A DNA stretch of 64,000 nt from Bacillus ndiopicus (GTDB lineage Bacteria; Bacillota; Bacilli; Bacillales_A; Planococcaceae), in the NCBI RefSeq assembly GCF_000612805.1, contig NZ_HG964409.1, forward strand, positions 142,825 to 206,824. Direction: 5' to 3'. The position numbers were made by a program, and so were the translations under genes. A model generated the notes under the pieces. It was not told the origin of the DNA. It was given only the letters and a program-made list of their open reading frames with translations, and searched no databases. Shown piece by piece: positions 18,404 to 28,957 of this stretch; within the stretch, counting starts at the first letter, position 1; each line of letters opens with the position of its first letter.

Positions 18404-21400
18404 TTGATAGACGTTAATGAATTTGAATATATGAAAATCGGCTTAGCTTCTCCAGATAAGATTCGATCTTGGTCATATGGTGAAGTGAAGAAGCCAGAAA
18501 CAATCAACTACCGTACATTAAAGCCAGAAAAGGATGGTCTTTTCTGTGAGCGCATTTTCGGACCTACAAAGGACTGGGAATGTCATTGTGGTAAATATAA
18601 ACGCGTTCGCTATAAAGGTGTTGTTTGTGATCGCTGTGGTGTAGAAGTTACACGTGCAAAAGTACGTCGTGAACGTATGGGACATATTGAGCTAGCAGCT
18701 CCTGTTTCTCATATTTGGTACTTTAAAGGAATTCCTAGCCGTATGGGTCTTATTTTAGATATGTCTCCACGCGCGCTTGAGGAAGTTATTTATTTTGCGT
18801 CATACGTAGTAATTGACCCTGCTGATACAAATTTAGAAAGCAAGCAACTGCTTTCTGAAAAAGAATACCGTGCTTACCGTGAAAAATTCGGTGCAACATT
18901 TGAAGCAGCGATGGGTGCAGAAGCAATCAAAAAGTTACTTGAAAAAATCGACCTTGAAGGCGAAACAGTAACATTAAAAGAGGAATTAAAAACAGCTCAA
19001 GGACAACGCCGTACACGCGCGATTAAACGCCTTGAAGTAGTGGAATCATTCCGTAACTCTGGCAATAAACCAGAATGGATGATTTTGGATGTACTACCTG
19101 TTATTCCGCCAGAGCTTCGTCCGATGGTTCAATTAGATGGTGGACGTTTTGCAACTTCAGACTTAAACGATCTTTACCGTCGTGTAATTAACCGTAATAA
19201 CCGTTTAAAACGTTTATTAGACCTTGGTGCCCCAAGCATCATCGTACAAAACGAAAAACGTATGTTACAAGAAGCGGTAGATGCTTTAATTGACAACGGT
19301 CGCCGTGGTCGTCCAGTAACGGGTCCTGGTAACCGTCCTTTAAAATCACTTTCACATATGCTGAAAGGGAAACAAGGTCGCTTCCGTCAAAACTTACTAG
19401 GTAAACGTGTAGACTATTCTGGTCGTTCGGTTATCGTAGTAGGACCAAACTTAAAAATGTACCAATGTGGTCTTCCAAAAGAGATGGCAATCGAACTATT
19501 TAAGCCTTTCGTAATGAAGGAATTAGTAGAGCGTGGCCTAGCTCATAACATTAAGAGTGCGAAACGCAAAATCGAGCGTTTACACAACGAGGTTTGGGAT
19601 GTATTAGAGGATGTTATTCGTGAGCATCCAGTACTGCTAAACCGTGCACCGACGCTTCACCGACTTGGTATCCAAGCGTTCGAGCCTACATTAGTAGAGG
19701 GTCGTGCAATTCGTCTACATCCACTAGTATGTACAGCTTATAATGCTGACTTCGATGGTGACCAAATGGCAGTTCACGTTCCACTATCAGCAGAAGCGCA
19801 AGCAGAAGCACGTTTATTAATGTTAGCAGCACAAAATATTTTAAACCCTAAAGATGGTAAACCAGTAGTTACACCATCTCAAGATATGGTATTAGGTAAC
19901 TATTACTTAACACTTGAGCGTGAAAATGCTCGTGGTGAAGGATCTGTTTTCTATGGTCCAGACGAAGTGTTAATTGCATATCAAAACGGTCATGTTCATT
20001 TACACACGCGTATTGCTATCCATGCAAGCTCTGTTCATAATGAAACATTTACTGAAGAACAAAATAAAATGTTCTTATTAACAACTGTTGGTAAAGTAAT
20101 TTTCAATGAGATTTTACCAGAATCATTCCCGTATATTAACGAGCCAACAGATGTAAACCTAGAGCAAAAAACGCCTGAAAAATACTTTGTAAAATTAGCA
20201 ATTGATGCTGAACAAATGGCTGAATTGGAAGCGACTGAAGGCTATGCTGATTTATCAGAAGCTGAAAAAGTTGATGCACAACGCAAAGCAGTTTTACAAA
20301 AATACTTTGCATCTGTGCCAGTAGTGCCTCCATTCCGCAAAAAGTTCCTTGGTAATGTCATTGCCGAAGTATTTAAACGATTCCACATTACGGAAACATC
20401 AAAAATGTTAGACCGTATGAAGGATTTAGGCTTTAAACATTCTACTCGTGCGGGTATTACGGTAGGGGTATCTGATATCGTCGTATTACCAGATAAAGGT
20501 GTTATCTTAGAAGAGGCACAGGCAAAAGTAGATAAAGTAATGGTTCAATTCCGTCGTGGTTTAATTACGGAAGAGGAACGTTATGATCGTGTTATCTCTA
20601 GCTGGTCAGCAGCGAAAGATGAAATTCAATCTAAACTGATGAAATCGTTAGAGAAAACGAACCCAATCTTTATGATGTCTGACTCAGGAGCTCGTGGTAA
20701 CGCATCGAACTTTACGCAGTTAGCAGGTATGCGTGGTCTGATGGCCAACCCGGCTGGTCGAATCATCGAGTTACCTATTAAATCTTCATTCCGTGAAGGT
20801 TTAACAGTATTAGAGTACTTCATTTCTACACACGGTGCGCGTAAAGGTCTTGCCGATACAGCACTAAAAACAGCCGACTCAGGTTACTTAACTCGACGTT
20901 TAGTAGACGTTGCACAAGATGTAATCGTACGTGAGGATGACTGTGGTACTGACCGCGGTTTATTAATCGGTGCGTTAATGGAAGGCAACGAGCTAATCGA
21001 AGCGTTGGAAGAGCGTGTAGTAGGTCGTTATGCAAAGAAAACAATTCACCACCCTGAAACAGGCGCAGTAATTTTAGAACGTGACGGTTTAATTACGCAA
21101 GATATAGCACGTGCAATTGATGATGCAGGTATCGAGCAAATAACAATCCGTTCTGCATTTACATGTAATACAAAGCATGGTGTGTGTAAAAAATGCTATG
21201 GTATGAACTTAGCTACAGGTGAAGAGGTTGAAGTAGGTGAGGCGGTAGGTATTATCGCAGCTCAATCAATCGGTGAGCCTGGTACACAGTTAACGATGCG
21301 TACATTCCATACAGGTGGGGTAGCCGGAAACGATATTACAATGGGTCTTCCTCGTATCCAAGAAATTTTCGAATCGCGTAACCCTAAAGGGCAAGCGGTT

Positions 21401-22090
21401 ATTTCTGAAATTGCTGGGGTAGTATCAGATATCGATGAAATTCGTGAAGGCTTGAAAGAAATTACTGTACAAGGTGAAGTTGAAACACGTAAGTATCAAG
21501 CGCCTTACAATGCACGCTTAAAAGTACAGTTAAATGATACAGTTGAGCCAGGACAGTTACTAACTGAAGGTTCGATTGATCCTAAGCAATTATTAAAAGT
21601 AAAAGACGTATCTACAGTACAAGAATATTTACTAAAAGAAGTGCAAAAAGTATACCGTATGCAAGGGGTAGAAATTGGAGATAAACACATCGAAGTAATG
21701 GTTCGCCAAATGCTACGCAAAGTACGTGTAATTGAAGCTGGTGACACAGACTTATTACCGGGTTCATTATTAGACGTACATCAATTTGCCGAAGCTAATG
21801 CAGATATTATTTTGAGTGGCAAAAATCCAGCAACATGCCGCCCTGTTATTCTTGGTATTACAAAGGCTTCTCTGGAAACAGAATCATTCTTATCAGCAGC
21901 ATCGTTCCAAGAAACAACTCGTGTGTTAACAGATGCAGCAATTAAAGGTAAGCGTGATGAGCTTCTTGGTCTGAAGGAAAATGTAATTATCGGTAAGCTT
22001 GTGCCAGCTGGTACTGGTATGCAACGCTACCGTCAAATCCGTATTGAGCAGGACGCTGAAACGGAAGAAGAACTAACTTCAGCTGAGTAA
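18404..22090 (+). CDS. rpoC: DNA-directed RNA polymerase subunit beta'
   Basis: Largest polymerase subunit holding the active site. 1228 residues from a TTG at 18404 after AAGGGAGG. The N-terminal zinc site is C60, C62, C75, C78. The catalytic magnesium motif [12 protein letters not shown] begins at about 447. The second zinc site ([13 protein letters not shown]) and the bridge and trigger regions ([19 protein letters not shown]) are intact. Compared with my memory of the B. subtilis protein there is an extra acidic segment of roughly 30 residues at about 599-640, between [14 protein letters not shown] sequence and [10 protein letters not shown]. It ends with a strong terminator. Confidence 0.98.
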   Translation: MIDVNEFEYMKIGLASPDKIRSWSYGEVKKPETINYRTLKPEKDGLFCERIFGPTKDWECHCGKYKRVRYKGVVCDRCGVEVTRAKVRRERMGHIELAAPVSHIWYFKGIPSRMGLILDMSPRALEEVIYFASYVVIDPADTNLESKQLLSEKEYRAYREKFGATFEAAMGAEAIKKLLEKIDLEGETVTLKEELKTAQGQRRTRAIKRLEVVESFRNSGNKPEWMILDVLPVIPPELRPMVQLDGGRFATSDLNDLYRRVINRNNRLKRLLDLGAPSIIVQNEKRMLQEAVDALIDNGRRGRPVTGPGNRPLKSLSHMLKGKQGRFRQNLLGKRVDYSGRSVIVVGPNLKMYQCGLPKEMAIELFKPFVMKELVERGLAHNIKSAKRKIERLHNEVWDVLEDVIREHPVLLNRAPTLHRLGIQAFEPTLVEGRAIRLHPLVCTAYNADFDGDQMAVHVPLSAEAQAEARLLMLAAQNILNPKDGKPVVTPSQDMVLGNYYLTLERENARGEGSVFYGPDEVLIAYQNGHVHLHTRIAIHASSVHNETFTEEQNKMFLLTTVGKVIFNEILPESFPYINEPTDVNLEQKTPEKYFVKLAIDAEQMAELEATEGYADLSEAEKVDAQRKAVLQKYFASVPVVPPFRKKFLGNVIAEVFKRFHITETSKMLDRMKDLGFKHSTRAGITVGVSDIVVLPDKGVILEEAQAKVDKVMVQFRRGLITEEERYDRVISSWSAAKDEIQSKLMKSLEKTNPIFMMSDSGARGNASNFTQLAGMRGLMANPAGRIIELPIKSSFREGLTVLEYFISTHGARKGLADTALKTADSGYLTRRLVDVAQDVIVREDDCGTDRGLLIGALMEGNELIEALEERVVGRYAKKTIHHPETGAVILERDGLITQDIARAIDDAGIEQITIRSAFTCNTKHGVCKKCYGMNLATGEEVEVGEAVGIIAAQSIGEPGTQLTMRTFHTGGVAGNDITMGLPRIQEIFESRNPKGQAVISEIAGVVSDIDEIREGLKEITVQGEVETRKYQAPYNARLKVQLNDTVEPGQLLTEGSIDPKQLLKVKDVSTVQEYLLKEVQKVYRMQGVEIGDKHIEVMVRQMLRKVRVIEAGDTDLLPGSLLDVHQFAEANADIILSGKNPATCRPVILGITKASLETESFLSAASFQETTRVLTDAAIKGKRDELLGLKENVIIGKLVPAGTGMQRYRQIRIEQDAETEEELTSAE

Positions 22091-22097
22091 TTCCAAT

Positions 22098-22132
22098 TCC
22101 GGTAGAGAGCTATTCTCTGCCGGAGTTTTTTT
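22098..22132 (+). terminator. Terminator of rpoB-rpoC
   Basis: TCCGGTAGAGA pairs with TCTCTGCCGGA (22098-22124) with one T-G pair, followed by GTTTTTTTAG. Confidence 0.92.
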
Positions 22133-22141
22133 AGATAATAG

Positions 22142-22171
22142 TTGACAGGTGCAAGTAGAGGATGATAATAT
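22142..22171 (+). promoter_or_regulatory. Promoter of the str cluster
   Basis: TTGACA (22142-22147), then GATAAT (22164-22169, 16-base spacer) or TAATAT (22166-22171, 18-base spacer). It starts 10 bases after the rpoC terminator. Confidence 0.8.
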
Positions 22172-22216
22172 ATTTAAGGTTGATAGTTAACTGTCTATGC
22201 TTTGGGGGATATGCAA

Positions 22217-22465
22217 ATGTCTTATAATAAAGTAAAGGCTAGTCAAACAATCATAGGTACAAAGCAAGCAGTGAAAGCAATGCGTGCTGGTCAAGTTACA
22301 GAGCTTTTTGTCGCACTCGATGCAGACAGTTGGGTAACCGATCCGGCCATTCTTCTCGCGAAAGAAATCGGCATACCAATTACTTTGGTCGAGTCAAAAA
22401 AAGAACTTGGGAAAGCTTGCGGCATTCATGTTGGAGCTGCGGTTATTGCGATTACTGCGATGTAG
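22217..22465 (+). CDS. L7Ae-family ribosomal protein (YbxF type)
   Basis: Small kink-turn-binding protein of the L7Ae/L30e family, 82 residues, beginning MSYNKVKASQTIIGTKQAVK at the second of two nearby ATGs, eight bases after GGGGG. The central AGQVTELFVALDAD and the C-terminal GKACGIHVGAAVIAI show the fold. In Bacillus the protein (YbxF, also called RplGB) associates with the ribosome in a growth-dependent way; its exact role is unsettled. It is the first gene after the new promoter and precedes rpsL, its conserved Bacillales position. Confidence 0.9.
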   Translation: MSYNKVKASQTIIGTKQAVKAMRAGQVTELFVALDADSWVTDPAILLAKEIGIPITLVESKKELGKACGIHVGAAVIAITAM

Positions 22466-22563
22466 TTTTTGTGTAGTATACACAAAGACTTTGTTTTTAC
22501 CCTAAAAATGAACCACCTGGATGTGTGGTATTAACAAGGAATGAACGAAGGGAGGAAAAATCG

Positions 22564-22983
22564 ATGCCTACAATTAACCAATTGGTCCGTAAGCCTCGTA
22601 AATCAAAAAGCACGAAATCAAATTCACCAGCGTTAAACAAAGGATATAACTCATTTAAAAAATCTTTAACTGATGTTAAATCTCCACAAAAACGTGGTGT
22701 TTGTACTCGTGTAGGTACTATGACGCCTAAAAAACCTAACTCAGCGTTACGTAAATACGCTCGTGTACGTTTAAGCAACCTAATCGAGGTTACAGCGTAC
22801 ATCCCAGGTGAAGGCCACAACTTACAAGAGCACAGTGTTGTTCTTATCCGTGGCGGTCGTGTAAAAGACTTACCGGGTGTTCGTTATCATATCGTACGTG
22901 GTGCTCTTGATACTGCTGGTGTAAACGGTCGTATGCAATCACGTTCTTTATATGGTGCAAAACGCCCTAAAGAAAAGAAATAA
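22564..22983 (+). CDS. rpsL: 30S ribosomal protein S12
   Basis: Decoding-centre protein that monitors codon-anticodon pairing. 139 residues from [15 protein letters not shown]; in-frame codons upstream belong to the leader, and GAAGGGAGG lies just before the start. The streptomycin-contact loop [13 protein letters not shown] is wild-type in form, with the usual lysine pair, and the second loop is [12 protein letters not shown]. No classical streptomycin-resistance substitution is visible. It is followed closely by rpsG. Confidence 0.97.
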   Translation: MPTINQLVRKPRKSKSTKSNSPALNKGYNSFKKSLTDVKSPQKRGVCTRVGTMTPKKPNSALRKYARVRLSNLIEVTAYIPGEGHNLQEHSVVLIRGGRVKDLPGVRYHIVRGALDTAGVNGRMQSRSLYGAKRPKEKK

Positions 22984-23020
22984 TTAAAAATTTATTTATC
23001 ACTTGAAAGGAGGAAAACAC

Positions 23021-23491
23021 ATGCCTCGTAAAGGTCCTGTTTCCAAACGTGACGTGTTACCAGATCCACTTTATAATTCAAAGCTAGTAACTCGTTTAAT
23101 CAATAAAATGATGATTGATGGTAAAAGAGGTACTTCTCAAAAGATTTTATACGGTGCGTTTGAATTAGTAAAAGAACGTTCTGGTAACGATCCAATTGAA
23201 GTATTTGAAGCTGCATTAAACAACGTAATGCCAGTTTTAGAAGTACGCGCTCGCCGTGTAGGTGGATCTAACTACCAAGTACCAGTTGAAGTACGTCCAG
23301 AGCGTCGTACTACATTAGGTCTTCGTTATTTAGTAAACTACTCTCGTCTTCGTGGTGAAAAAACTATGGAAGAGCGTTTAGCAAACGAAATCTTAGATGC
23401 ATCAAACAACACTGGTGCTTCAGTTAAGAAACGTGAAGATATGCACAAAATGGCAGAAGCGAACAAAGCATTTGCTCACTACCGTTGGTAA
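23021..23491 (+). CDS. rpsG: 30S ribosomal protein S7
   Basis: Primary 16S rRNA-binding protein that nucleates the head of the 30S subunit and lies near the E-site tRNA. 156 residues from [25 protein letters not shown] is directly upstream. The conserved [20 protein letters not shown] region and the C-terminal [14 protein letters not shown] are present. In E. coli S7 represses the str operon by binding the rpsL-rpsG spacer. That spacer is only 37 bases here, so the same mechanism is unlikely. Confidence 0.97.
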   Translation: MPRKGPVSKRDVLPDPLYNSKLVTRLINKMMIDGKRGTSQKILYGAFELVKERSGNDPIEVFEAALNNVMPVLEVRARRVGGSNYQVPVEVRPERRTTLGLRYLVNYSRLRGEKTMEERLANEILDASNNTGASVKKREDMHKMAEANKAFAHYRW

Positions 23492-23555
23492 TATTCTTTA
23501 CGCTAGCTAACAATTCTTAGACAGTCTTAACCGAAAACGGAAGGAGAAATTTCCT

Positions 23556-25634
23556 ATGAAACGCGAATTCTCATTAGAGAATACTCGTAATATTGGAATC
23601 ATGGCTCATATTGACGCTGGTAAAACAACGACAACTGAGCGTATCCTTTATTACACTGGTAAGATCCACAAAATTGGTGAAACTCACGATGGTGGAGCTC
23701 AAATGGACTGGATGGAGCAAGAGCAAGAGCGTGGTATTACAATCACTTCTGCCGCTACAACAGCTCAATGGGCAGGTCATCGTATTAACATCATCGATAC
23801 ACCAGGACACGTAGACTTCACTGTAGAAGTAGAACGTTCTTTACGTGTACTTGATGGTGCGGTAACAGTACTAGATGCTCAATCTGGTGTTGAACCACAA
23901 ACTGAAACTGTATGGCGTCAAGCGACTACTTACGGTGTACCACGTATTGTATTCATTAACAAAATGGACAAAATGGGTGCAAACTTCTTATATTCTGTAG
24001 GAACTTTACACGATCGTTTACAAGCGAACGCACACCCAATCCAATTACCAATCGGTGCTGAAGATGAATTCAAAGGTATCATCGATTTAGTAGAAATGAA
24101 CGCTACTTTCTATGGTAACGACTTAGGTACTGAAGTTACTGTTGGCGAAATCCCAGCAGACATGATGGACCAAGCTGAAGAGTACCGTGAGAAATTAATC
24201 GATGCTGTTGCAAGTGTTGATGAAGATCTTATGGAAAAATACTTAGAAGGCGAAGAAATTACTGTTGCTGAATTAAAAGCAGCTATCCGTAAAGCAACAA
24301 TCGCGGTAGAATTCTACCCTGTTCTTTGTGGTACAGCATTCAAACACAAAGGTGTTCGTAAAATGCTTGATGCAGCGGTTGATTTCCTTCCAGCTCCAAC
24401 AGATGTACCAGCTATTAAAGGTACTTCAGTTGATGGCGACGATGAAATCATTCGTCATTCTTCAGACGAAGAGCCATTCTCAGCTCTTGCGTTCAAAGTT
24501 ATGACGGATCCATTCGTTGGTAAATTAACATTCTTCCGTGTGTACTCAGGTACTTTAGAGTCTGGTTCATACGTACAAAACTCTACAAAAGGTAAACGTG
24601 AGCGTGTAGGTCGTATCCTTCAAATGCATGCGAACAGCCGTGAAGAAATTTCAAAAGTATTCGCTGGTGATATCGCTGCAGCTGTTGGTCTTAAAGACAC
24701 AACTACTGGTGACACTTTATGTGACGAGAAAAATCTTGTTATTTTAGAGTCTATGGAATTCCCAGAGCCAGTAATCTCTTTATCTGTAGAGCCTAAATCA
24801 AAAGCTGACCAAGATAAAATGGGTCAAGCTCTTGTAAAATTACAAGAAGAAGATCCAACTTTCCGTGCTCACACTGACCAAGAAACTGGTCAAACAATTA
24901 TCTCTGGTATGGGTGAGTTACACTTAGACATCCTAGTTGACCGTATGAAACGTGAATTTAAAGTTGAATGTAACGTAGGTGCTCCAATGGTATCTTACCG
25001 TGAGACATTCCGTGGTTCAGCACAAGTTCAAGGTAAATTTACTCGTCAATCAGGTGGTCGTGGTCAATACGGTGACGTTTGGATTGAATTCTCTCCAAAC
25101 GAAGAAGGTAAAGGCTTCGAGTTCGAAAACGCTATCGTTGGTGGTGTAGTACCACGTGAATATATTCCAGCAGTAGAAGCAGGTCTTCGTGACTCGCTTG
25201 ACCGCGGTGTTGTCGCTGGTTACCCATTAATCGATATTAAAGCGAAATTATTTGATGGTTCTTACCATGATGTTGACTCGAATGAGATGGCATTCAAAAT
25301 TGCTGCTTCTATGGCATTAAAAGCTGCTGCATCTAAATGTAGTCCAGTAATTTTAGAGCCAATGATGAAAGTTGAAGTTGTAATTCCAGAAGAGTACCTT
25401 GGTGATATCATGGGTAACGTTACTGCTCGTCGTGGACGTGTAGAAGGTATGGACGCTCGTGGTAACTCTCAAGTAGTACGCGCAATGGTTCCACTATCTG
25501 AAATGTTCGGATATGCAACAACTTTACGTTCTGCAACACAAGGTCGCGGTGTATTCTCAATGGTGTTTGATCACTATGAAGAAGTACCAAAATCAATTGC
25601 AGAAGAAATCATCAAAAAAAATAAAGGTGAATAA
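23556..25634 (+). CDS. fusA: Elongation factor G
   Basis: Translocation GTPase, 692 residues. G1 is [10 protein letters not shown] (residues 17-26); [14 protein letters not shown] and NKMD follow in order. Domain II, the RNA-binding domain III, domain IV with the loop [12 protein letters not shown], and domain V are complete. AAGGAG precedes the ATG at 23556, 64 bases after rpsG. No fusidic-acid-type substitution was specifically recognised. The gene ends before a promoter that can serve tuf independently. Confidence 0.98.
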   Translation: MKREFSLENTRNIGIMAHIDAGKTTTTERILYYTGKIHKIGETHDGGAQMDWMEQEQERGITITSAATTAQWAGHRINIIDTPGHVDFTVEVERSLRVLDGAVTVLDAQSGVEPQTETVWRQATTYGVPRIVFINKMDKMGANFLYSVGTLHDRLQANAHPIQLPIGAEDEFKGIIDLVEMNATFYGNDLGTEVTVGEIPADMMDQAEEYREKLIDAVASVDEDLMEKYLEGEEITVAELKAAIRKATIAVEFYPVLCGTAFKHKGVRKMLDAAVDFLPAPTDVPAIKGTSVDGDDEIIRHSSDEEPFSALAFKVMTDPFVGKLTFFRVYSGTLESGSYVQNSTKGKRERVGRILQMHANSREEISKVFAGDIAAAVGLKDTTTGDTLCDEKNLVILESMEFPEPVISLSVEPKSKADQDKMGQALVKLQEEDPTFRAHTDQETGQTIISGMGELHLDILVDRMKREFKVECNVGAPMVSYRETFRGSAQVQGKFTRQSGGRGQYGDVWIEFSPNEEGKGFEFENAIVGGVVPREYIPAVEAGLRDSLDRGVVAGYPLIDIKAKLFDGSYHDVDSNEMAFKIAASMALKAAASKCSPVILEPMMKVEVVIPEEYLGDIMGNVTARRGRVEGMDARGNSQVVRAMVPLSEMFGYATTLRSATQGRGVFSMVFDHYEEVPKSIAEEIIKKNKGE

Positions 25635-25663
25635 TTGAAATTTCATCTTGCATAAAGTATAAC
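25635..25663 (+). promoter_or_regulatory. Internal promoter of tuf
   Basis: TTGAAA (25635-25640), 17-base spacer, TATAAC (25658-25663). It begins at the fusA stop codon and would allow extra EF-Tu expression. Confidence 0.65.
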
Positions 25664-25684
25664 TAATTTGTAAGCTATGATTGA

Positions 25685-25714
25685 CTGGCTTAAGCTGGGC
25701 CCGGTTTAAGCCAG
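25685..25714 (+). other. Stem-loop in the tuf leader
   Basis: CTGGCTTAAGC (25685-25695) pairs with GTTTAAGCCAG (25704-25714) around a GC-rich loop. It is not followed by Ts, so it is more likely a 5' stabilising or processing stem than a terminator. Confidence 0.5.
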
Positions 25715-25763
25715 CGTTCATAACATAAAAAACTAAAACATAGATTATAGGAGGCTTTCTCTA

Positions 25764-26951
25764 ATGGCTAAAGAAAAATTTGACCGTTCGAAAACGCATG
25801 CTAATATTGGTACAATCGGACACGTTGACCATGGTAAAACAACTTTAACTGCTGCAATTGCAACAGTATTATCAAAACGTTTAGGTGGAGAAGCAAAATC
25901 TTACGCTGACGTTGATAACGCTCCAGAAGAAAAAGAGCGTGGTATTACAATCAATACTTCACATATCGAGTATGAAACTGAATCACGTCACTATGCACAC
26001 GTTGACTGCCCAGGACACGCTGACTATGTTAAAAACATGATCACTGGTGCTGCTCAAATGGATGGCGGTATCTTAGTAGTATCTGCTGCTGATGGTCCAA
26101 TGCCACAAACTCGTGAGCACATCCTTTTATCTCGTCAAGTAGGTGTACCTTACTTAGTAGTATTCATGAACAAATGTGATATGGTTGATGACGAAGAATT
26201 ATTAGAATTAGTAGAAATGGAAATCCGTGACCTACTTTCTGAATATGACTTCCCAGGCGATGACCTACCAGTAATCAAAGGTTCTGCTCTTAAAGCTCTT
26301 GAAGGTGAGCCAGAGTGGGAAGAAAAAATCGTTGAATTAATGGACGCTGTAGATAACTATATCCCAACTCCAGAACGTCAAACTGACAAACCATTCATGA
26401 TGCCAGTAGAGGACGTATTCTCTATCACTGGTCGTGGTACAGTAGCAACTGGCCGTGTTGAACGTGGTCAAGTTAAAGTTGGTGACGTAGTAGAAATCAT
26501 CGGTATCGCTGAAGAAGCTAAATCTACAACTGTAACTGGTGTAGAAATGTTCCGTAAATTATTAGACTACGCTGAAGCTGGTGACAACATCGGTGCATTA
26601 CTTCGTGGTGTAGCTCGTGAAGATATCCAACGTGGTCAAGTATTAGCTAAACCAGGCTCAATCACTCCACACACAAACTTCAAAGCAGAAGTTTACGTTT
26701 TATCAAAAGAAGAGGGTGGCCGTCATACTCCATTCTTCTCTAACTACCGTCCACAGTTCTACTTCCGTACAACTGACGTGACTGGTATTTGTAACTTACC
26801 AGAAGGCGTAGAAATGGTTATGCCTGGCGATAACATCGAAATGACAGTAGAACTTATCGCTCCAATCGCACTTGAAGAAGGTACTAAGTTCTCTATCCGT
26901 GAGGGTGGCCGTACTGTAGGTGCTGGTGTAGTTGCTTCTATCCAAAAATAA
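25764..26951 (+). CDS. tuf: Elongation factor Tu
   Basis: GTPase that delivers aminoacyl-tRNA to the ribosome. 395 residues. G1 [10 protein letters not shown] at 19-28, effector region [21 protein letters not shown] and NKCD are all present, as are the two beta-barrel domains ending [10 protein letters not shown]. It has its own promoter and leader stem, sits 8 bases after a GGAGG, and ends in a strong terminator. The codon choice is strongly biased towards a small set (for example CGT, GGT, GTA, CCA), as expected for a very highly expressed gene. Confidence 0.98.
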   Translation: MAKEKFDRSKTHANIGTIGHVDHGKTTLTAAIATVLSKRLGGEAKSYADVDNAPEEKERGITINTSHIEYETESRHYAHVDCPGHADYVKNMITGAAQMDGGILVVSAADGPMPQTREHILLSRQVGVPYLVVFMNKCDMVDDEELLELVEMEIRDLLSEYDFPGDDLPVIKGSALKALEGEPEWEEKIVELMDAVDNYIPTPERQTDKPFMMPVEDVFSITGRGTVATGRVERGQVKVGDVVEIIGIAEEAKSTTVTGVEMFRKLLDYAEAGDNIGALLRGVAREDIQRGQVLAKPGSITPHTNFKAEVYVLSKEEGGRHTPFFSNYRPQFYFRTTDVTGICNLPEGVEMVMPGDNIEMTVELIAPIALEEGTKFSIREGGRTVGAGVVASIQK

Positions 26952-26962
26952 TTGATTTAATT

Positions 26963-26997
26963 AAAACCTCAAGGGGACGCTCTTGAGGTTTTTCTTT
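26963..26997 (+). terminator. Terminator after tuf
   Basis: AAACCTCAAG pairs with CTTGAGGTTT (26964-26991), followed by TTCTTTTGC. Confidence 0.92.
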
Positions 26998-27017
26998 TGC
27001 ATTCAAACGCTTTTGAA

Positions 27018-27140
27018 TTTATCTTGATTTAGAGGGTGTTCAAACATCCTCTAAATCAAGATAAAGCCTCCAGTCGGTATCGCAGATTTTGAAGAAGATT
27101 TTTTGGTTTTCTGGAGAAATCAGGACACAATTACACCGAG
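27018..27140 (+). repeat. Dispersed intergenic repeat, copy B, with long perfect palindrome
   Basis: It begins with a perfect 18-base inverted repeat (27018-27035 / 27048-27065, loop of 12). It then shares AAGATAAAGCCTC, TCGCAGATTTTGAA and ACAATTACACCGAGGTAAAA with copies A and C. It lies between tuf and the response regulator gene and could also act as a transcription barrier. Confidence 0.65.
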
Positions 27141-27178
27141 GTAAAATCAATTATAAAGTTAAAGCGAGGGGATTCATT

Positions 27179-27856
27179 ATGAAAATTTTTTTAGTGGAAG
27201 ACGACACTTCAATATTCCATTTAATAGAGGAACGGTTACAACAATGGTCTTTAAATGTAATAGGACCAAAGGATTTTCAGAAAGTGATGAATGATTTTAA
27301 GAAAGAAAACCCACAGCTTGTCATTATTGATATTCAGTTACCAGCTTACGATGGGTTTCATTGGTGTCGAGAAATTCGTGCTGTATCTAATGTACCTATT
27401 TTGTTTTTATCATCAAGGGATCATCCAATGGATATGGTAATGGCGATGCAGCTAGGTGCTGACGATTTTATACAAAAGCCATTCCATATGGATGTACTTA
27501 TAGCAAAAATACAGGCTTTGTTACGACGTACATACGATTATCAACAACAGGTGCAGCAAGTAATTAGTTGGCAGGCAGCACTAATTGATTACGAACGAGG
27601 GATTCTTACGTACAATGATAATCAAATTGAATTCACAAAAAATGAACTGTTTATTTTAAAGTTGCTAGTAGAGCGAGTAGATAAAATTGTCTCGCGTGAA
27701 GAATTAATGCGCAAATTATGGGATGATGAGCGCTTTGTAAATGATAACACGTTAACAGTAAATATAAATCGCCTTCGACAAAAGCTTGAAGAAATAGGGC
27801 TGGTAGATGTTATCGTGACTAAAAAAGGCCTTGGCTATATGGCGGTGTCTAAATGA
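27179..27856 (+). CDS. OmpR-family response regulator (BceR-like)
   Basis: DNA-binding regulator of a two-component system, 225 residues from the ATG at 27179 with GCGAGGGG upstream; the open frame starts earlier but those codons overlap the repeat. The receiver domain has the acidic pair ED at 7-8, the phosphorylated D51 in LVIIDIQLPAYDGF, and K near 102 in DDFIQKPF. The winged-helix domain spans about 130-225 with TKNELFILKLLVERVDKIVS and TVNINRLRQKLEE. Its stop overlaps the kinase start (ATGA), so the two are translated together. Neighbouring kinase and ABC genes point to the BceRS antimicrobial-peptide class. Confidence 0.9.
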   Translation: MKIFLVEDDTSIFHLIEERLQQWSLNVIGPKDFQKVMNDFKKENPQLVIIDIQLPAYDGFHWCREIRAVSNVPILFLSSRDHPMDMVMAMQLGADDFIQKPFHMDVLIAKIQALLRRTYDYQQQVQQVISWQAALIDYERGILTYNDNQIEFTKNELFILKLLVERVDKIVSREELMRKLWDDERFVNDNTLTVNINRLRQKLEEIGLVDVIVTKKGLGYMAVSK

Positions 27857-28857
27857 TTTGGTTATATGTTAGGCAACATATTATGTGGATTGGTTTTTTT
27901 ATTGGGTTACTCCTTATATGGAATATTATTTGTATGCTTGATGTTGGATTTGCTACGGTTTCTGTGGGCTATTTAAATAGCGTAGCACTTTTATTGTTTT
28001 TATTATTTTTAATTGCTCGCTATTTTTGGGAAAGACCAAGCTTGAAAAATATCCTTTATCAAAATTCACTACAGGATGTTGAAAGCTACCGATGGGACAC
28101 CTATACGCACAAAATAATTGAATTGTATGAAGGGCAGAGACAGCAACAAATGCAAATTGTACAAAAAATTAAATTCGAGAAAAGTGAAGAGCAGGATGGA
28201 CTTCTAGCATGGGTGCATGAAATTAAAGCACCATTAACGGCGATGAAGCTGATGCTTGAGCAATTAGATGACCCAAAAGTACGCAATCGACTGGAGCAAG
28301 AATGGCTACGCCTCCATTTATTGGTTGACCAACAATTACATCAAACTCGACTGCAAACAATTGCGGAAGATAATCGACTTGAGCCAGTAAAGCTACGCAC
28401 AATTGTCTTTAAAGAAATTCGTGAATTTCAAACATGGTGCTTGGAAAAGGGGATTGGCTTCCAAATAGATGAGCTTGAGGAAATCGTTTTGACGGATGCC
28501 AAATGGCTGGGCTTTATTGTTCGACAAGTGCTGTCTAATGCCATTAAATATAGCCCAAATAATAGTGAGATTGTTGTAAATGTTACGCGTGATACGCAAG
28601 GTCACATTTTGCTAAAAATAAAGGATATGGGTCCAGGTATTCGTCCCGAAGATTTGCCGCGTATTTTTAAAAAGTCCTATACTGGCACAATAGGTAGGGA
28701 AACGAATATTGCAACTGGGATGGGGCTTTATTTGGCTAAACGGGCAGCTACATCTTTGGGGGTACTGCTTTATGTTGATTCGATTTATGGGCAAGGTACG
28801 ACCGTTGTATTTAAATTTCCTTTACAGAATGAATATGTGCAAACATTCGGTATGTGA
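27853..28857 (+). CDS. Intramembrane-sensing histidine kinase (BceS-like)
   Basis: 334 residues. Two N-terminal transmembrane helices (about 10-30 and 38-56) are joined by a loop of only a few residues, so there is no room for an extracellular sensor domain. This is the hallmark of BceS-type kinases that respond to their partner ABC transporter. The phosphorylated histidine is H122 in LLAWVHEIKAPLTAMK. N, G1 and G2 boxes of the ATPase domain are seen as VRQVLSNAIKYSP, IKDMGPGI and GMGLYLAKRAA. A terminator hairpin overlaps the stop codon. Confidence 0.9.
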   Translation: MIWLYVRQHIMWIGFFIGLLLIWNIICMLDVGFATVSVGYLNSVALLLFLLFLIARYFWERPSLKNILYQNSLQDVESYRWDTYTHKIIELYEGQRQQQMQIVQKIKFEKSEEQDGLLAWVHEIKAPLTAMKLMLEQLDDPKVRNRLEQEWLRLHLLVDQQLHQTRLQTIAEDNRLEPVKLRTIVFKEIREFQTWCLEKGIGFQIDELEEIVLTDAKWLGFIVRQVLSNAIKYSPNNSEIVVNVTRDTQGHILLKIKDMGPGIRPEDLPRIFKKSYTGTIGRETNIATGMGLYLAKRAATSLGVLLYVDSIYGQGTTVVFKFPLQNEYVQTFGM

Positions 28858-28883
28858 CGACATTGTCACATACCGTTTATTAT
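28848..28883 (+). terminator. Terminator overlapping the end of the kinase gene
   Basis: Perfect 11-base stem CGGTATGTGAC / GTCACATACCG (28848-28858 and 28865-28875), followed by TTTATTATTG. The left arm contains the kinase stop codon. It separates regulators from the transporter genes. Confidence 0.75.
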
Positions 28884-28957
28884 TGTAACGTAAAACGAAC
28901 GATTTCTACTTGCGGCAACTGTACAATGTAGATACATAAGAAAAGCAGGGGGAATAA

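Noticed and set aside
22564..22983. Streptomycin-resistance change in S12
   Set aside because: The [10 protein letters not shown] and PGVRYH loops look wild-type; no known resistance residue is altered.
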